DNA of 64,000 bases from Balanoglossus misakiensis (taxonomy: Eukaryota > Hemichordata): NCBI GenBank assembly GCA_040954595.2, contig JBECUI020000031.1, positions 235,417-299,416 on the forward strand, in the 5' to 3' direction. A model generated the notes under the pieces. It searched no databases and had not been told where the DNA came from. It was given only the letters and a program-made list of their open reading frames with translations. Position 1 is the stretch's first letter. The number at the start of each line of letters is the position of its first letter. The position numbers were made by a program, and so were the translations under genes. Positions 18,053-29,142 of this stretch are shown piece after piece.

Positions 18053-21000
18053 ATGAGGTCAGAAAAAGACCTCACGGGAAAGATCATACAGATCGATGAA
18101 GGTCTCCTACAGAGCAGCCAAATGGTTAACCGTATGAGGAAACCTTGAATGCCATGCTCAATGCGGAGGCAGATCTTTTACTGCAGGCTGAAAATACGAA
18201 CCTACGGATGCACGAAAAGATACTCGTGCCGGACATTACACCAGGAAGTTGGATATCACTGCTTTCAAGAGTAGGGACAGGTCGCGACCTGTCCCTACTT
18301 CGGTTGCGACCTGTCCCTACTTCGGCTTCAATTCGAAACAGCAATTATTGAGCGTTATAAACGCCGGAAAACTTCCGTTGAAGAAGCCTTAGCTGAAATG
18401 TATTTAGCCGGTGTTTCAGTGCGCCGAGTTAAAAATATTACCGAGGCCCTTTGGGGAAGCAAGGTAAAGACCTGGGACAATGAGCAATTTGAAACAGGAT
18501 CTCTTAGTAGGGACAGGTCGCGACCTTTCCCTACTAAGGCAGCGACCTGTCCCTACTTCGGCTTCCATTCGAAACTGCAATTATTGAGCGTTATAAACGC
18601 CGGGAAAACTTCCGTTGAAGGAAGCCTTAGCTGAAATGTATTTAGCTGGTGTTTCAGTGCGCCGAGTTAATGATATTACCGAGGCCCTTGGGGGAAGCAA
18701 GGTAAAGACCTGCGACAATGAGCAATTTGAAACAGGATCTCTTAGTAGGGACAGGTCGCGACCTGTCCCTACTTCGGCTTCAATTCGAAACTGCAATTAT
18801 TGAGCGTTATAAACGCCAGAAAACATTGTTGCAGAAACCTTAGTTGAAAGTATTTAGCTGGTGTTTCAGTGCGCCGAGTTAATGATATTACCAAGGCCCT
18901 TGGGGAAGCAAGGTAAAGACCTGCGACAATGAGCAATTTGAAACAGGATCTCTTAGTAGGGACAGGTCGCGACCTGTCCTACTTCGGCTTCAATTCGAAA
19001 CTGCAATTATTGAGCGTTATAAACGCCGGAAAACATCCGTTGAAGAAGCCTTAGCTGAAATGTATTTAGCTGGTGTTTCAGTGCGCCGAGTTAATGATAT
19101 TACCAAGGCCCTTGGGGGAAGCAAGGTAAAGACCTGCGACAATGAGCAATTTGAAACAGGATCTCTTAGTAGGGACAGGTCGCGACCTGTCCTACTTCGG
19201 CTTCAATTCGAAACTGCAATTATTGAGCGTTATAAACGCCGGAAAACATCCGTTGAAGAAGCCTTAGCTGAAATGTATTTAGCTGGTGTTTCAGTGCGCC
19301 GAGTTAATGATATTACCGAGGCCCTTGGGGGAAGCAAGGTAAAGACCTGCGACAATGAGCAATTTGAAACAGGATCTCTTAGTAGGGACCTGTCTACTAA
19401 GGCTTCCATTCAAACAGCAATTATTGAGCGTTATAAACGCCAGAAAACATTGTTGCAGAAACCTTAGTGAAAGTATTTAGCTGGTGTTTCAGTGCGCCGA
19501 GTTAATGATATTACCAAGGCCCTTGGGGGAAGCAAGGTAAAGACCTGCGACAATGAGCAATTTGAAACAGGATCTCTTAGTAGGGACAGGTCGCGACCTG
19601 TCCTACTTCGGCTTCAATTCGAAACTGCAATTATTGAGCGTTATAAACGCCGGAAAACATCCGTTGAAGAAGCCTTAGCTGAAATGTATTTAGCTGGTGT
19701 TTCAGTGCGCCGAGTTAATGATATTACCGAGGCCCTTGGGGGAAGCAAGGTAAAGACCTGCGACAATGAGCAATTTGAAACAGGATCTCTTAGTAGGGAC
19801 AGGTCGCGACCTGTCCCTACTAAGGCAGCGACCTGTCCTACTAAGGCTTCCATTCAAACAGCAATTATTGAGCGTTATAAACGCCGGAAAACATCCGTTG
19901 AAGAAGCCTTAGTTGAAATGTATTAGCTGGTGTTTCAGTGCGCCGAGTTAATGATATTACCGAGGCCCTTGGGGGAAGCAAGGTAAAGACCTGCGACAAT
20001 GAGCAATTTGAAACAGGATCTCTTAGTAGGGACAGGTCGCGACCTGTCCCTACTAAGGCTTCCATTCGAAACTGCAATTATTGAGCGTTATAAACGCCGG
20101 AAAACATCCGTTGAAGAAGCCTTAGCTGAAATGTATTTAGCTGGTGTTTCAGTGCGCCGAGTTAATGATATTACCGAGGCCCTTGGGGGAAGCAAGGTAA
20201 AGACCTGCGACAATGAGCAATTTGAAACAGGATCTCTTAGTAGGGACAGGTCGCGACCTGTCCCTACTAAGGCTTCCATTCGAAACTGCAATTATTGAGC
20301 GTTATAAACGCCAGGAGACATCCGTTGAAGAAACCTTAGTTGAAATGTATTTAGCTGGTGTTTCAGTGCGCCGTGTTAAAAATATTACGAGGCCCTTTGG
20401 GGAAGCAAGGTAAAGACCTGCGACAATGAGCAATTTGAAACAGGATCTCTTAGTAGGGACAGGTCGCGACCTGTCCCTACTTCGGCTTCCATTCGAAACA
20501 GAAATTATTGAGCGTTATAAACGCCGGGAAACTTCCGTTGAAGAAGCCTTAGCTGAAATGTATTTAGCTGGTGTTTCAGTGCGCCGTGTTAACGATATTA
20601 CCGAGGCCCTTTGGGGAAGCAAGGTAAAGACCTGGGACAATGAGCAATTGAAACAGGATCTCTTAGTAGGGACAGGTCGCGACCTGTCCCTACTTCGGTC
20701 GCGACCTGTCCCTACTAAGGCTTCCATTCGAAACTGCAATTATTGAGCGTTATAAACGCCGGGAAAACTTCCGTTGAAGAAGCCTTAGCTGAAATGTATT
20801 TAGCTGTGTTTCAGTGCGCCGAGTTAAAAATATTACCGAGGCCCTTGGGGGAAGCAAGGTAAAGACCTGGGACAATAAGCAATTTGAAACAGGATCTCTT
20901 AGTAGGGACAGGTCGCGACCTGTCCCTACTAAGGCAGCGACCTGTCCTACTAAGGCTTCCATTCAAACAGCATTATTGAGCGTTATAAACGCCCGGAAAA

Positions 21001-22299
21001 CTTCCGTTGCAGAAGCCTTAGTTGAAATGTATTTAGCTGGTGTTTCAGTGCGCCGAGTTAAAAATATTACCGAGGCCCTTGGGGGAAGCAAGGTAAAGAC
21101 CTGGGACAATAAGCAATTTGAAACAGGATCTCTTAGTAGGGACAGGTCGCGACCTGTCCCTACTAAGGCAGCGACCTGTCCTACTAAGGCTTCCATTCAA
21201 ACAGCAATTATTGAGCGTTATAAACGCCGGAAAACATCCGTTGAAGAAGCCTTAGTTGAAATGTATTTAGCTGGTGTTTCAGTGCGCCGAGTTAATGATA
21301 TTACCAAGGCCCTTTGGGGAAGCAAGGTAAAGACCTGGGACAATAAGCAATTTGAAACAGGATCTCTTAGTAGGGACAGGTCGCGACCTGTCCCTACTAA
21401 GGCTTCCATTCGAAACTGCAATTATTGAGCGTTATAAACGCCAGGAGACATCCGTTGAAGAAACCTTAGTTGAAATGTATTTAGCTGGTGTTTCAGTGCG
21501 CCGAGTTAATGATATTACCAAGGCCCTTGGGGGAAGCAAGGTAAAGACCTGGGACAATGAGCAATTTGAAACAGGATCTCTTAGTAGGGACAGGTCGCGA
21601 CCTGTCCCTACTTCGGTTGCGACCTGTCCCTACTTCGGCTTCCATTCGAAACTGCAATTATTGAGCGTTATAAACGCCAGGAGACATCCGTTGAAGAAGC
21701 CTTAGCTGAAATGTATTTAGCTGGTGTTTCAGTGCGCCGAGTTAATGATATTACCAAGGCCCTTTGGGGAAGCAAGGTAAAGACCTGGGACAATGAGCAA
21801 TTTGAAACAGGATCTCTTAGTAGGGACAGGTCGCGACCTGTCCCTACTTCGGCTTCCATTCGAAACTGCAATTATTGAGCGTTATAAACGCCGGAAAACA
21901 TCGTTGCAGAAACCTTAGTTGAAATGTATTTAGCTGGTGTTTCAGTGCGCCGAGTTAATGATATTACCAAGGCCCTTTGGGGAAGCAAGGTAAAGACCTG
22001 GGACAATGAGCAATTTGAAACAGGATCTCTTAGTAGGGACAGGTCGCGACCTGTCCCTACTTCGGTCGCGACCTGTCCCTACTTCGGCTTCCATTCGAAA
22101 CTGCAATTATTGAGCGTTATAAACGCCGGAAAACATCGTTGCAGAAACCTTAGTTGAAATGTATTTAGCTGGTGTTTCAGTGCGCCGAGTTAATGATATT
22201 ACCGAGGCCCTTGGGGGAAGCAAGGTAAAGACCTGCGACAATGAGCAATTTGAAACAGGATCTCTTAGTAGGGACAGGTCGCGACCTGTCCCTACTTCG
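18053..22299 (+). pseudogene. IS256-family (Transposase_mut) transposase gene, disrupted and amplified
   Basis: The start MRSEKDLTGKIIQIDEGLLQ and, after a one-base frameshift, EETLNAMLNAEADLLLQAE match the beginning of IS256-type transposases; a further shift restores DARKDTRAGHYTRKLDITAFK. At 18271 the palindrome replaces the next dozen or so residues. The following RLPFETAIIERYKRR, SVEEALAEMYLAGVSVRRVNDITEAL and, after another shift, GTMSNLKQ are also classic for this family. From here the gene never reaches its catalytic C-terminal part: the same 65-residue piece is repeated about 19 times. No functional transposase can be made. A separate fragment from the C-terminal part of an IS256-type transposase lies at 60765-61029. 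Confidence 0.9.
18271..22299 (+). repeat. Tandem array of about 19 transposase-fragment units, each joined by a 28-30 bp palindrome
   Basis: A perfect palindrome with half-site gtagggacaggtcg begins at 18271, 18507, 18745, 18956, 19169, 19580, 19793, 20026, 20240, 20453, 20666, 20902, 21136, 21370, 21594, 21820, 22033 and 22268, with a centre-deleted copy at 19382. Spacing is 213 bp for the basic unit. It rises to about 234-238 bp where an extra half-site follows the palindrome (for example at 18299, 20694, 20930, 21164, 22061). The unit between palindromes is the same IS256 transposase segment every time, over 90% identical by eye. Copies at 18956, 19169 and 19580 lack one C. Read in one frame, the palindrome gives VGTGRDLSLL and joins in frame to RLPFETAIIERY. 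Confidence 0.95.
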
Positions 22300-22320
22300 G
22301 CAGCGACATAGTTGGATACG

Positions 22321-22353
22321 GGTAGTGTTTAAAAAATTGCGCAGATTCTAAAA
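22321..22353. repeat. 33-bp direct repeat, right copy, flanking the array
   Basis: Same orientation and all but one base identical to 17950-17982. A right end of an IS would be inverted, so this looks like the left end of a second, deleted copy or a recombination junction. Confidence 0.8.
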
Positions 22354-22728
22354 TGGAGTAACAGAAAAGTATTTGAATATGGACTTACTTAAAGCGATAA
22401 GGCAAGATGTACGTTAGGCTCTTTCAACATTGGAGATTTGAAAGTGCGCAAAATTCTTGGCACTACCAACTTGCAAGTCTGAGCTTGCAAAAAAGAGAGT
22501 TTTTAACTTTTTCAGTCTCATGGTTTGAAACTTTGGAAGCTCTTATAAATTTCAATCAATGATGGTTCAATACCTTGCTTAGCATGACCCAACTGCTACG
22601 CAAGTCTTTCTGCACTTTAGGCTCTATTTCTCCTGTTAAAGAATTTCCCGACCAACCCAGCTAAATTGGTCGGAAATGCTCTACATTACAACCGCCAGAG
22701 AAAAAGTAGTCTGGCGGAAGCTAGCTTT
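22354..22728. other. Intergenic region between array and purine cluster
   Basis: No coding frame is credible. Two hairpins stand out: ttgcaag/cttgcaa at 22471-22490 and ccgaccaa/ttggtcgg at about 22647-22672. The second lies near the 3' end of the purine cluster and could help end its transcript. Confidence 0.45.
22692..22717 (-). terminator. Hairpin at the 3' end of the purine cluster
   Basis: ccgccaga (22692-22699) pairs with tctggcgg (22710-22717), 12 bp past the ygeW stop. No T-run follows on the minus strand, so it may be a weak or processed end. Confidence 0.5.
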
Positions 22729-23919
22729 TTAACCAAGTAGTCTCTTAGGCTTTTTTTGGATAAGGTCAGCAAGTCTTTCTACAGGGTTCAGGAACTGTCC
22801 CAAAACCATCATGGCAGCGATAATATAAGGCTTGTAACCAGCCTCTTTGTAAAGAGGGAGCCGGTAACGAGAAAATACAGAGGCATCCACTTCGCCTTCT
22901 TTACAACTCACCCCAGTAATATCCGCCGGAAGACAGTGCAAATAGAGGGCCTTTCCATCTTTGGTTTTTTTCATCAACTCCTCGGTGCAGGCCCATTCCT
23001 TATACTCGGCATTTTGAGTTAGGAGAGTTTTTCTAAATTATGAATCCCCTCTGAATCTCCCCTGTTCATAGAGGCGGGTTCGCTCTTCCATGGCGGCAAA
23101 GGGGGGCCCAACTTTTGGGGTAGACAATGTCGGCTCCCTCAAGGCTTCAGCCATGGAGTGTGTCTTCCTATAGCTTCCTCCTGAAAGCTTTGATTTCTTT
23201 TGGGCTACCGTCTCAACATTGCCCATACATCGTAGCCAGCAGGATGAGCCAAGACTACCTCCATACCAAAGCGAGACATAAGGCCAATAAACCCTTGAGG
23301 CACCGAAAGGGGCTTGCCGTAAGAAGGAGAATAAGCCCAGGTCATGGCAACTTTCTTGCCCCTAGAGCCTCTACACTTCCATAATGATTAATCAGATGAA
23401 GAGCATCGGCCATGGTTTGGGTAGGATGATCTATGTCACATTGCAGATTGACTAAGGTGGGACGTTGCTCCAAAACCCCATCCTGGAAACCTTCATGAAC
23501 AGCAGAAGCGACCTCCCGCATATAGGTGTTTCCTTTGCCAATAAACATATCGTCTCGAATACCAATAATATCAGCCATAAAGCTGAGCATATTAGCCGTT
23601 TCCCTGACGGTTTCTCCATGAGCAACCTGGCTCTTTCCCTCGTCAAAGTCCTGCACTTCCAAACCTAGAAGATTGGCTGCACTGGCAAAGCTGAATCTGG
23701 TACGCGTAGAATTATCCCTAAACAAGCTAATGGCTAGGCCGCTATCAAAAAATTTTGGCGAGATATTCTCCACCCGAAGTTTCCTAAGGATGTCTGCCAT
23801 CAAAAAGACAGCAGCAATTTCATCATCCGTTTTTTCCCAAGTCAGAAAAAAATCTTTTGGTACATATTGCCAGTATCTAACCCAGCCAATTTATCGATCA
23901 TGCTGTTGATGTTTCTCAA
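22729..23919 (-). pseudogene. ygeW: Knotted carbamoyltransferase YgeW, broken by several frameshifts
   Basis: Scattered frames together reproduce the whole YgeW family sequence in order. They contain FFLTWEKTDDEIA, then LFRDNSTRTRFSFASAANLLG (carbamoyl-phosphate loop), GKSQVAHGETVRETANM, LVNLQCDIDHPTQTMAD, KVAMTWAYSPSYGKPLS, HCLPADITGVSCKEGEV and YKEAGYKPYIIAAMM. The intact enzyme would carbamoylate or phosphorolyse a ureido intermediate. Breaks are visible at about 23850 (a run of T), 23345, 23222, a compensating pair around 23130-23110, and 23040. The probable start is TTG 23919, behind AGGAG and overlapping the xdhD stop. All breaks are small indels, so the gene was lost recently. Confidence 0.88.
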
Positions 23920-26800
23920 CGAATCTTTCTCCTCTCTAAAATTTTTCCTAAAGCTCTGAGCACATTCTCTGGAGAGAATGGCCACTTCCTGAGCCAAATC
24001 CCGCAAGCATCATGAATAGCATTGGCAATGGCTGGTGCAGCGCCATTAACGCTAATTTCTGCAATGGATTTTGCTCCAAAGGGTCCGTAAGGGTCGGGAG
24101 TTTCCACTAAAATAGCTCTAAAGACATCCGGAACGTCTCCAATCATCGGAACCCCATAACTTCCTAGGTCTTTGTTCAGACAACGTCCCTGTTTATCAAA
24201 ATCATTTCCTCGTACATGGCATGCCCAATAGATTTCAGCACCCCCCCGTAGAGCTGCCCCATGGCATATTCGGGGTTGACAGGAATACCACAGTCCTGAA
24301 GCGCAAAGTACTTCTGAACCTTGACTTTGCCCGTGCGGGTATTCACCGCAACCTGGGCAAAATGAGCACCATAGGGAAAGGAGAAATCCTCAGTAACAAA
24401 GGTCGCTGTTGCAACAAGTTGTCCGCAGCCTTCTCCACCCTGACTATGCCAGGCGAGCTTTTGAAAGCTGATTTCCCCAGTTTTTCCCTTAATTTTCCCG
24501 AGTAGACAAGGCTCAAATCTTTTTCTTCTTCCCCAAGAATTGCGGCAGCTTCCTTAAAAATCTTCTTCCGCATCTTAATGGCAGCGTTTCGAGCCGCTCC
24601 TCCGGAAAAGTAGGTACCACTGGAAGCGTAGGCCCCGGTATCAAAGGGAGCCATATCGGTGTCCCCTGACTGTATGGTAATTAGGTTGATATCTACCTGA
24701 AGCACTTCCGCCACCATTTTGGCCACCACGACATCCAGCCCCGTTCCTAAGTCAGCTCCTCCAGAATGGACTAAGAAGGTTCCATCTCCCAGCATTTTCA
24801 CTGTAGCGTTGGCCTGGTCCAGACCGGGAAGGCCAGAACCTTGCTGAACAAGGCTTAGACCCTTGCCGATTTTCACATCAGGATCATCGGATTTTTCGGG
24901 TTTTTCCCCAGTTAATCAACCTGGCCCCTTGCTCCAAGGCCGGACCCAAACCGCAACTGGCTGCCGGAGCAGGTTTTCCTTCACGACCTTCCCCAAGGCA
25001 TTTAAGGATTTCCAGCATGTCTCCCTCGTGAACTCGGTTTTGTTCCACAAGATCGTAGTGTTCCATTCCCAGTTCTTCAGCTAGTTCCTTTATTGCCACC
25101 TGTAGGGCATAGTTGGCCTTGGGGGCACCATAACCCTGGTAAGCCCCCGTAGGAGAATTGTTCCCATAGTAGGCTTTAACCGTGAAATAGGCATTGTCGC
25201 AAATGAACAGGGGAGACTTTTGGAGACTCCATTCATGGGTACGGTGAGGGCATGGGCACCGTAGGGACCTTGCAAAGACTCTACGTGCATTTCCATGGCC
25301 GTGAAGGTCCCGTCTTTCTTGGCCCCGAGTTTACTCGAATCCGCATGGGTTTACGGGAGGAACAGGAAACAAACTCTTCTTCCCGGCTGTACTGCTGGAA
25401 CACTGAACGGCCGGTCTTGTAGGCTGCCCAAGCTACCAACTCATCCAAAAGAATGTCCTGCTTGGAGCCATAGCCTCCTCCTACTCGCTCTTTGATGACC
25501 CTGACCTTGTTCTCGGGAAGTCCGAGTTGCCGGGACACGATGCGCCTGAGGTGGTAGGGCACCTGAGTGGAGGCATGAACAATCACCCGTTCTCCTTCTA
25601 ACCGAGCGTACGAGGTATGCTTTTCTAACGGTGTGCACTGAATTTGAGTGGTTTCATAGCTCCTCTCCAAGACTACGTCAGCCTGAGCAAAACCTTTTGC
25701 CGTATCTCCAATGCCTCCATCCACCGAGGCGGCAATATTCTTGCGGGGATTGCCCCCTATAGGAAATTGGTAGATTACCGGACATTCTTCAGAATCAGCC
25801 TGAGCATTGAGGGCCTCCAGATCATCAGGGGCTCCGCCATATACTTAATGGGACCTCCGTGTATGGTAGGGGCCTCATCGGCCTGTGCCTGATCCCAGGA
25901 AAGTACGGGAGGCAGGACTTCATATTCCACGGTGATAAGCCCCAGGGCTTCCAGGGCAATAGCCTCCGTTTCGGCCACCACTGCCGCTACCCGATCTCCC
26001 ACATGTCGAACCTTGTTGTCCAGCATACGCCGATCATATGGCGAGGGCTCTGGAAAGCCCTGTCCGGCCTGGGAATAGGGAAGATCCGGTACATCCTTAT
26101 GGGTAAACACAGCCACCACTCCCGGCAGGCTCATGGCCTTTTCGGTATCGATTTGAGTAATTCTGGCATGGGCATAGGGACTGCGGAGAATTTTGAGATG
26201 ACAGGCATCCGGCTCTACACGGTCTTCCACAAAGACTTTTCCCCAGAAACTAGCCTTAATGCGTCTACTTTTAAACCTTTTTTCCCCACAAAACGGTTAT
26301 CACCGCCAAATTCGGGATAATCGGGGGTCTGATAGGAAGGGTCGTGCTGGCGTCGAACGGCTAGTGTAACAGCCTCGTAGAATTGTTCGTAACCAGTAGC
26401 CCGGTTAAAAAGCCCGAAAGGGCATCTTGAACTTCCTCTCGGCTAGATGCTTCACTCGGTTGAGAAGATCCGTAATCATCAATGCCGCCGCCGGAGCATT
26501 ATAGCCCGACTGCACACAGCCAGCGTCCACCAGAGCTTGCTGCACCATGGACAAGTTCCGGCCCTGTTTCAAGGACTCTACAGTGCGGACTTCCCGGCCA
26601 TTCAGCTGGGCCGCAATGAGCAGATTAGCTCCCACAATTTTCCCATCCAAAAAAATTGTGTCTGAACCGGCAAAGCCAAAGCCATCATCGCTGTTCCGCA
26701 CTGACGGAATACCCTGCCGTTTCAAGAAGGAAACAGCGTTCTCACCTGGGGGATTTTCAACAGCTTTTGCAACTCCATTGAGGGTGAAACCTATGATCAT
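23916..26800 (-). pseudogene. xdhD: XdhD-type purine hydroxylase (fused ferredoxin-like and Mo-binding domains), broken
   Basis: The start MIIGFTLNGVAKAVENPPGENA and SVRNSDDGFGFAGSD match XdhD, in which the N-terminal ferredoxin-like domain lacks the usual [2Fe-2S] cysteines. The molybdenum-binding part follows (KILRSPYAHARI, RHVGDRVAAVVAETEAIALEAL, THASTQVPYHLRR-like, ERVGGGYGSKQDILLDE, HSGGADLGTGLDVVVAKM, GAYASSGTYFSGGAARNAA, GPFGAKSIAEISVNGAAPAIANAIHDACG). At least eight single-base frameshifts divide it (about 26440, 26395, 26262, 25840, 25310, 25215, 24890, 24490, 24250 and 24205). The enzyme would have hydroxylated a purine with a Mo-pterin cofactor. The ATG at 26800 overlaps the ygfM stop (ATGA). 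Confidence 0.9.
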
Positions 26801-27585
26801 GATAAAGCCTCCCGACAACGACAAACGGCATCGGCAATGACCGTTCCGTTGAGATAGGATTTAAACTTGTCTGAGCCAAGAACATCACTCTTGGGAGACA
26901 AAGATTCTCGAATGCTGTTTTCTAAAGCAGCCCGATCATCCAGGAGTCCGGACACTAGACCTTCTTCTACTGAAGTAAGACGTAAAACCCGGGGCGCCGT
27001 ACAACCAGCAGCCACCACAGCATGAGTAATATCCCCGCTTTGCCCCTTAAGCGATACCGCAGCACTGACCACAGGAAGAGACATAAAGGACCGAGATTCT
27101 TTTACGGCAACAACGGCCCCAGAAATTGCAGGGATAAGAATTTCCATAATCACTTTTCTACTGGCAGTCCCATGATATTTTTCCACACTCAGAAGTTCAC
27201 CATCAGCGCTGTGAACCTTGGCTCCCAAGGCAATAAGGAGAGGGATCAAGTACGAATCGGATCGTGCTGCTCCCAGATTGCCTCCAATGGTTGCAATGTT
27301 GCGAACGCTCCGAGAAGGCAGAAAACCAGCGGCTTTTCGGAGTTCCGCAGGTACTTCGGCTGAGTCAACAATCTGCTGTATGGTCGTCATACCCCCTATA
27401 ACGAGGTTTTCATCCTTGTGCCAAAAGCCCGTGGGAACAACATTGCGTAGATCTACCAGGTTAGGTAAAACCCGTCCTGGCTGAGGGGCCAGGTTTATCT
27501 GTGTTCCACCCGCTAAACAAACAGCACCATCAGAAATCAACGAAAGTAATTCTTTAACTTCTGCTGGACAACAATAACTTTCCAC
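26797..27585 (-). CDS. ygfM: FAD-binding subunit of molybdenum hydroxylase, YgfM type
   Basis: The intact 262-residue protein has the FAD-binding signatures of the xanthine dehydrogenase FAD subunit family: VCLAGGTQINL near residue 20 and RSVRNIATIGGNLGAARSDSYLIPLLIALGA near residue 92. The length is right for YgfM. GTG start with AAGGAG seven bases before. It lies directly upstream of xdhD with an ATGA overlap, the same order as in the E. coli ssnA-ygfM-xdhD cluster. It is the only undamaged gene between 22.7 and 31.5 kb. This may be chance, or it may now serve XdhA/XdhC, whose own FAD subunit gene is frameshifted. Confidence 0.85.
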   Translation of the reverse strand: MESYCCPAEVKELLSLISDGAVCLAGGTQINLAPQPGRVLPNLVDLRNVVPTGFWHKDENLVIGGMTTIQQIVDSAEVPAELRKAAGFLPSRSVRNIATIGGNLGAARSDSYLIPLLIALGAKVHSADGELLSVEKYHGTASRKVIMEILIPAISGAVVAVKESRSFMSLPVVSAAVSLKGQSGDITHAVVAAGCTAPRVLRLTSVEEGLVSGLLDDRAALENSIRESLSPKSDVLGSDKFKSYLNGTVIADAVCRCREALS

Positions 27586-27609
27586 AATTATTCTCCTTGA
27601 AAATAGAAA

Positions 27610-28969
27610 TCATATCCCAGCCTTTTTATAAAGTTCCCGCACCGAAGACCTGGCTTTTGTTACAAGCTCTTTCTCGCTTATCCCCACAAGTTCTTTCCCT
27701 TCTACCACCACACGGCCATTCACTATGGTGTAGGCCGCTCGATGGTCATAACCTGTAAAAAGAAGCGATGCAACAGGATCACTCCCCGAACCCACATAGG
27801 GAATACCCCGAACGTCAAATATGGCTAAATCGGCGCCCAACCCGGCTCTAAGCGACCTACATTCTGAAATCCCAAAAGCTTAGCTCCATTTTCAGTGGCC
27901 ATTTGCCAAACAACCTGGGCACTTAGGGCCTTTGCTCCTTTGCTAACTCTCTGGAGCAGTAGTGATTGTCGAGCTTCTCCCAGCATATCCGAGGCATCGT
28001 TAGAAGCCGATCCGTCCACCGCCAGGGCCACATTGATACCCATGTCCAACATTTCCCGGACCCGGCAAATCCCTGAACCCAGGCGCATGTTAGAACTGGG
28101 ACAATGGGCTATGTGGGTTCCCGTGGATGCCAGAAGATCTAACTCGGCATCGTTAAAATGGATGCCATGAGCAAAAGAGACATCTGGACCGATAAAGCCG
28201 CAATCTTCCATTACCTTAAGGGGACGGCGGAGATACTGTTCCACGCAGTAATCGTTTTCATCCCGGGTTTCCGCCAGATGTTGTGAAGCCTGACTCCGTA
28301 CTCCCGAGCCAAGACTGCCGATTCCCTCATCAGTTCTTCAGAAACCGAGAAGGGACTACAGGGAGCCAGAATATCTTTTTCATGGCCTGTGGCGCAGGGA
28401 TCATGGAACTTCCGAATGACTCGTTCCGAGTCCTCAATAATAAACTTTTCTTCCTGTACCACCGAATCAGGAGGAAGGCCGCCTTCTTTTTCTGAACGAC
28501 TCATAGAGCCCCGACAAGGACTGAATCGGATACCCAGGCGTTCAGCAGCGTCAAACTGCAAGGCCATAATATCTTCCTCTATCTGCTGGGGGTAAAGATA
28601 ATGGTGATCTGTGGACGTGGTACAACCTGTCTTGAGCAACTCCGCCACGGCCAACGCCGTGGACCACCAGATAGCATCGGCATCCAAATGCTTCCAGACA
28701 CGATAAAGATAAATAAGCCAATCAAAGAGTTCGGCATCCTGTACCGCCGGAAGATTCCGGGTAAAGGTTTGGTAAAAGTGATGGTGCGTGTTCACCAGGC
28801 CTGGGACCACAACATGTCCAGAGGCATCGATAAGCTTGGCTCCCTTCGGAGTGGGAAGATTTCTTCCCACCATACTGATTTGGCTACCCTCTATAAGAAC
28901 ATCGGCATTGCTAAGAGCAACTTGGTCGAAGGCTTTAAGAACAGCCTGGGCATTTTTAATATGAATCAT
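27610..28969 (-). pseudogene. Amidohydrolase (8-oxoguanine deaminase-like), broken by two frameshifts
   Basis: The frames give a TIM-barrel deaminase of the TRZ/ATZ type. They contain GLVNTHHHFYQTFTRNLPAVQDAELFDWL (first metal site), AELLKTGCTTSTDHHYLYP, then after a shift at about 28235 VSFAHGIHFNDAELDLLASTGTHIAHCPSSNMRLGSG and ALAVDGSASND (metal aspartate). After a second shift near 27838 comes GADLAIFDVRG. The NTHHHFYQTLTRNLPAVQDA pattern is typical of 8-oxoguanine deaminases. The best start is the ATG at 28969 (MIHIKNAQ). A second, intact SsnA-type deaminase lies at 36559-37890, so loss here may be tolerated. Confidence 0.82.
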
Positions 28970-29142
28970 CTTTTCTCTCTGAGCATGTGTCTTCACATGC
29001 CCTAAAATCTTTGTCTGGTCAAAAAGAAATCCTTCAAACAAATTAAAGAATTTCTTAGTTTTGAAATTCTTATAGACTAGCCCTTACCTGGATCTCTCCC
29101 GAACATACCAATCAGAACAATTTTCTGTCTTGTCTGGGGCTG

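Noticed and set aside
18271-18298. Palindrome as a simple transcription terminator
   Set aside because: It lies inside reading frames, lacks a T-run, and recurs at the same codon position in every unit.
18271-22299. CRISPR array
   Set aside because: The spacers between palindromes are all the same 190-bp coding fragment, not unique 30-40 bp spacers, and there are no cas genes.
18271-22299. Retron or diversity-generating element
   Set aside because: No reverse transcriptase, no template/variable repeat pair with adenine changes. The differences among units are ordinary.
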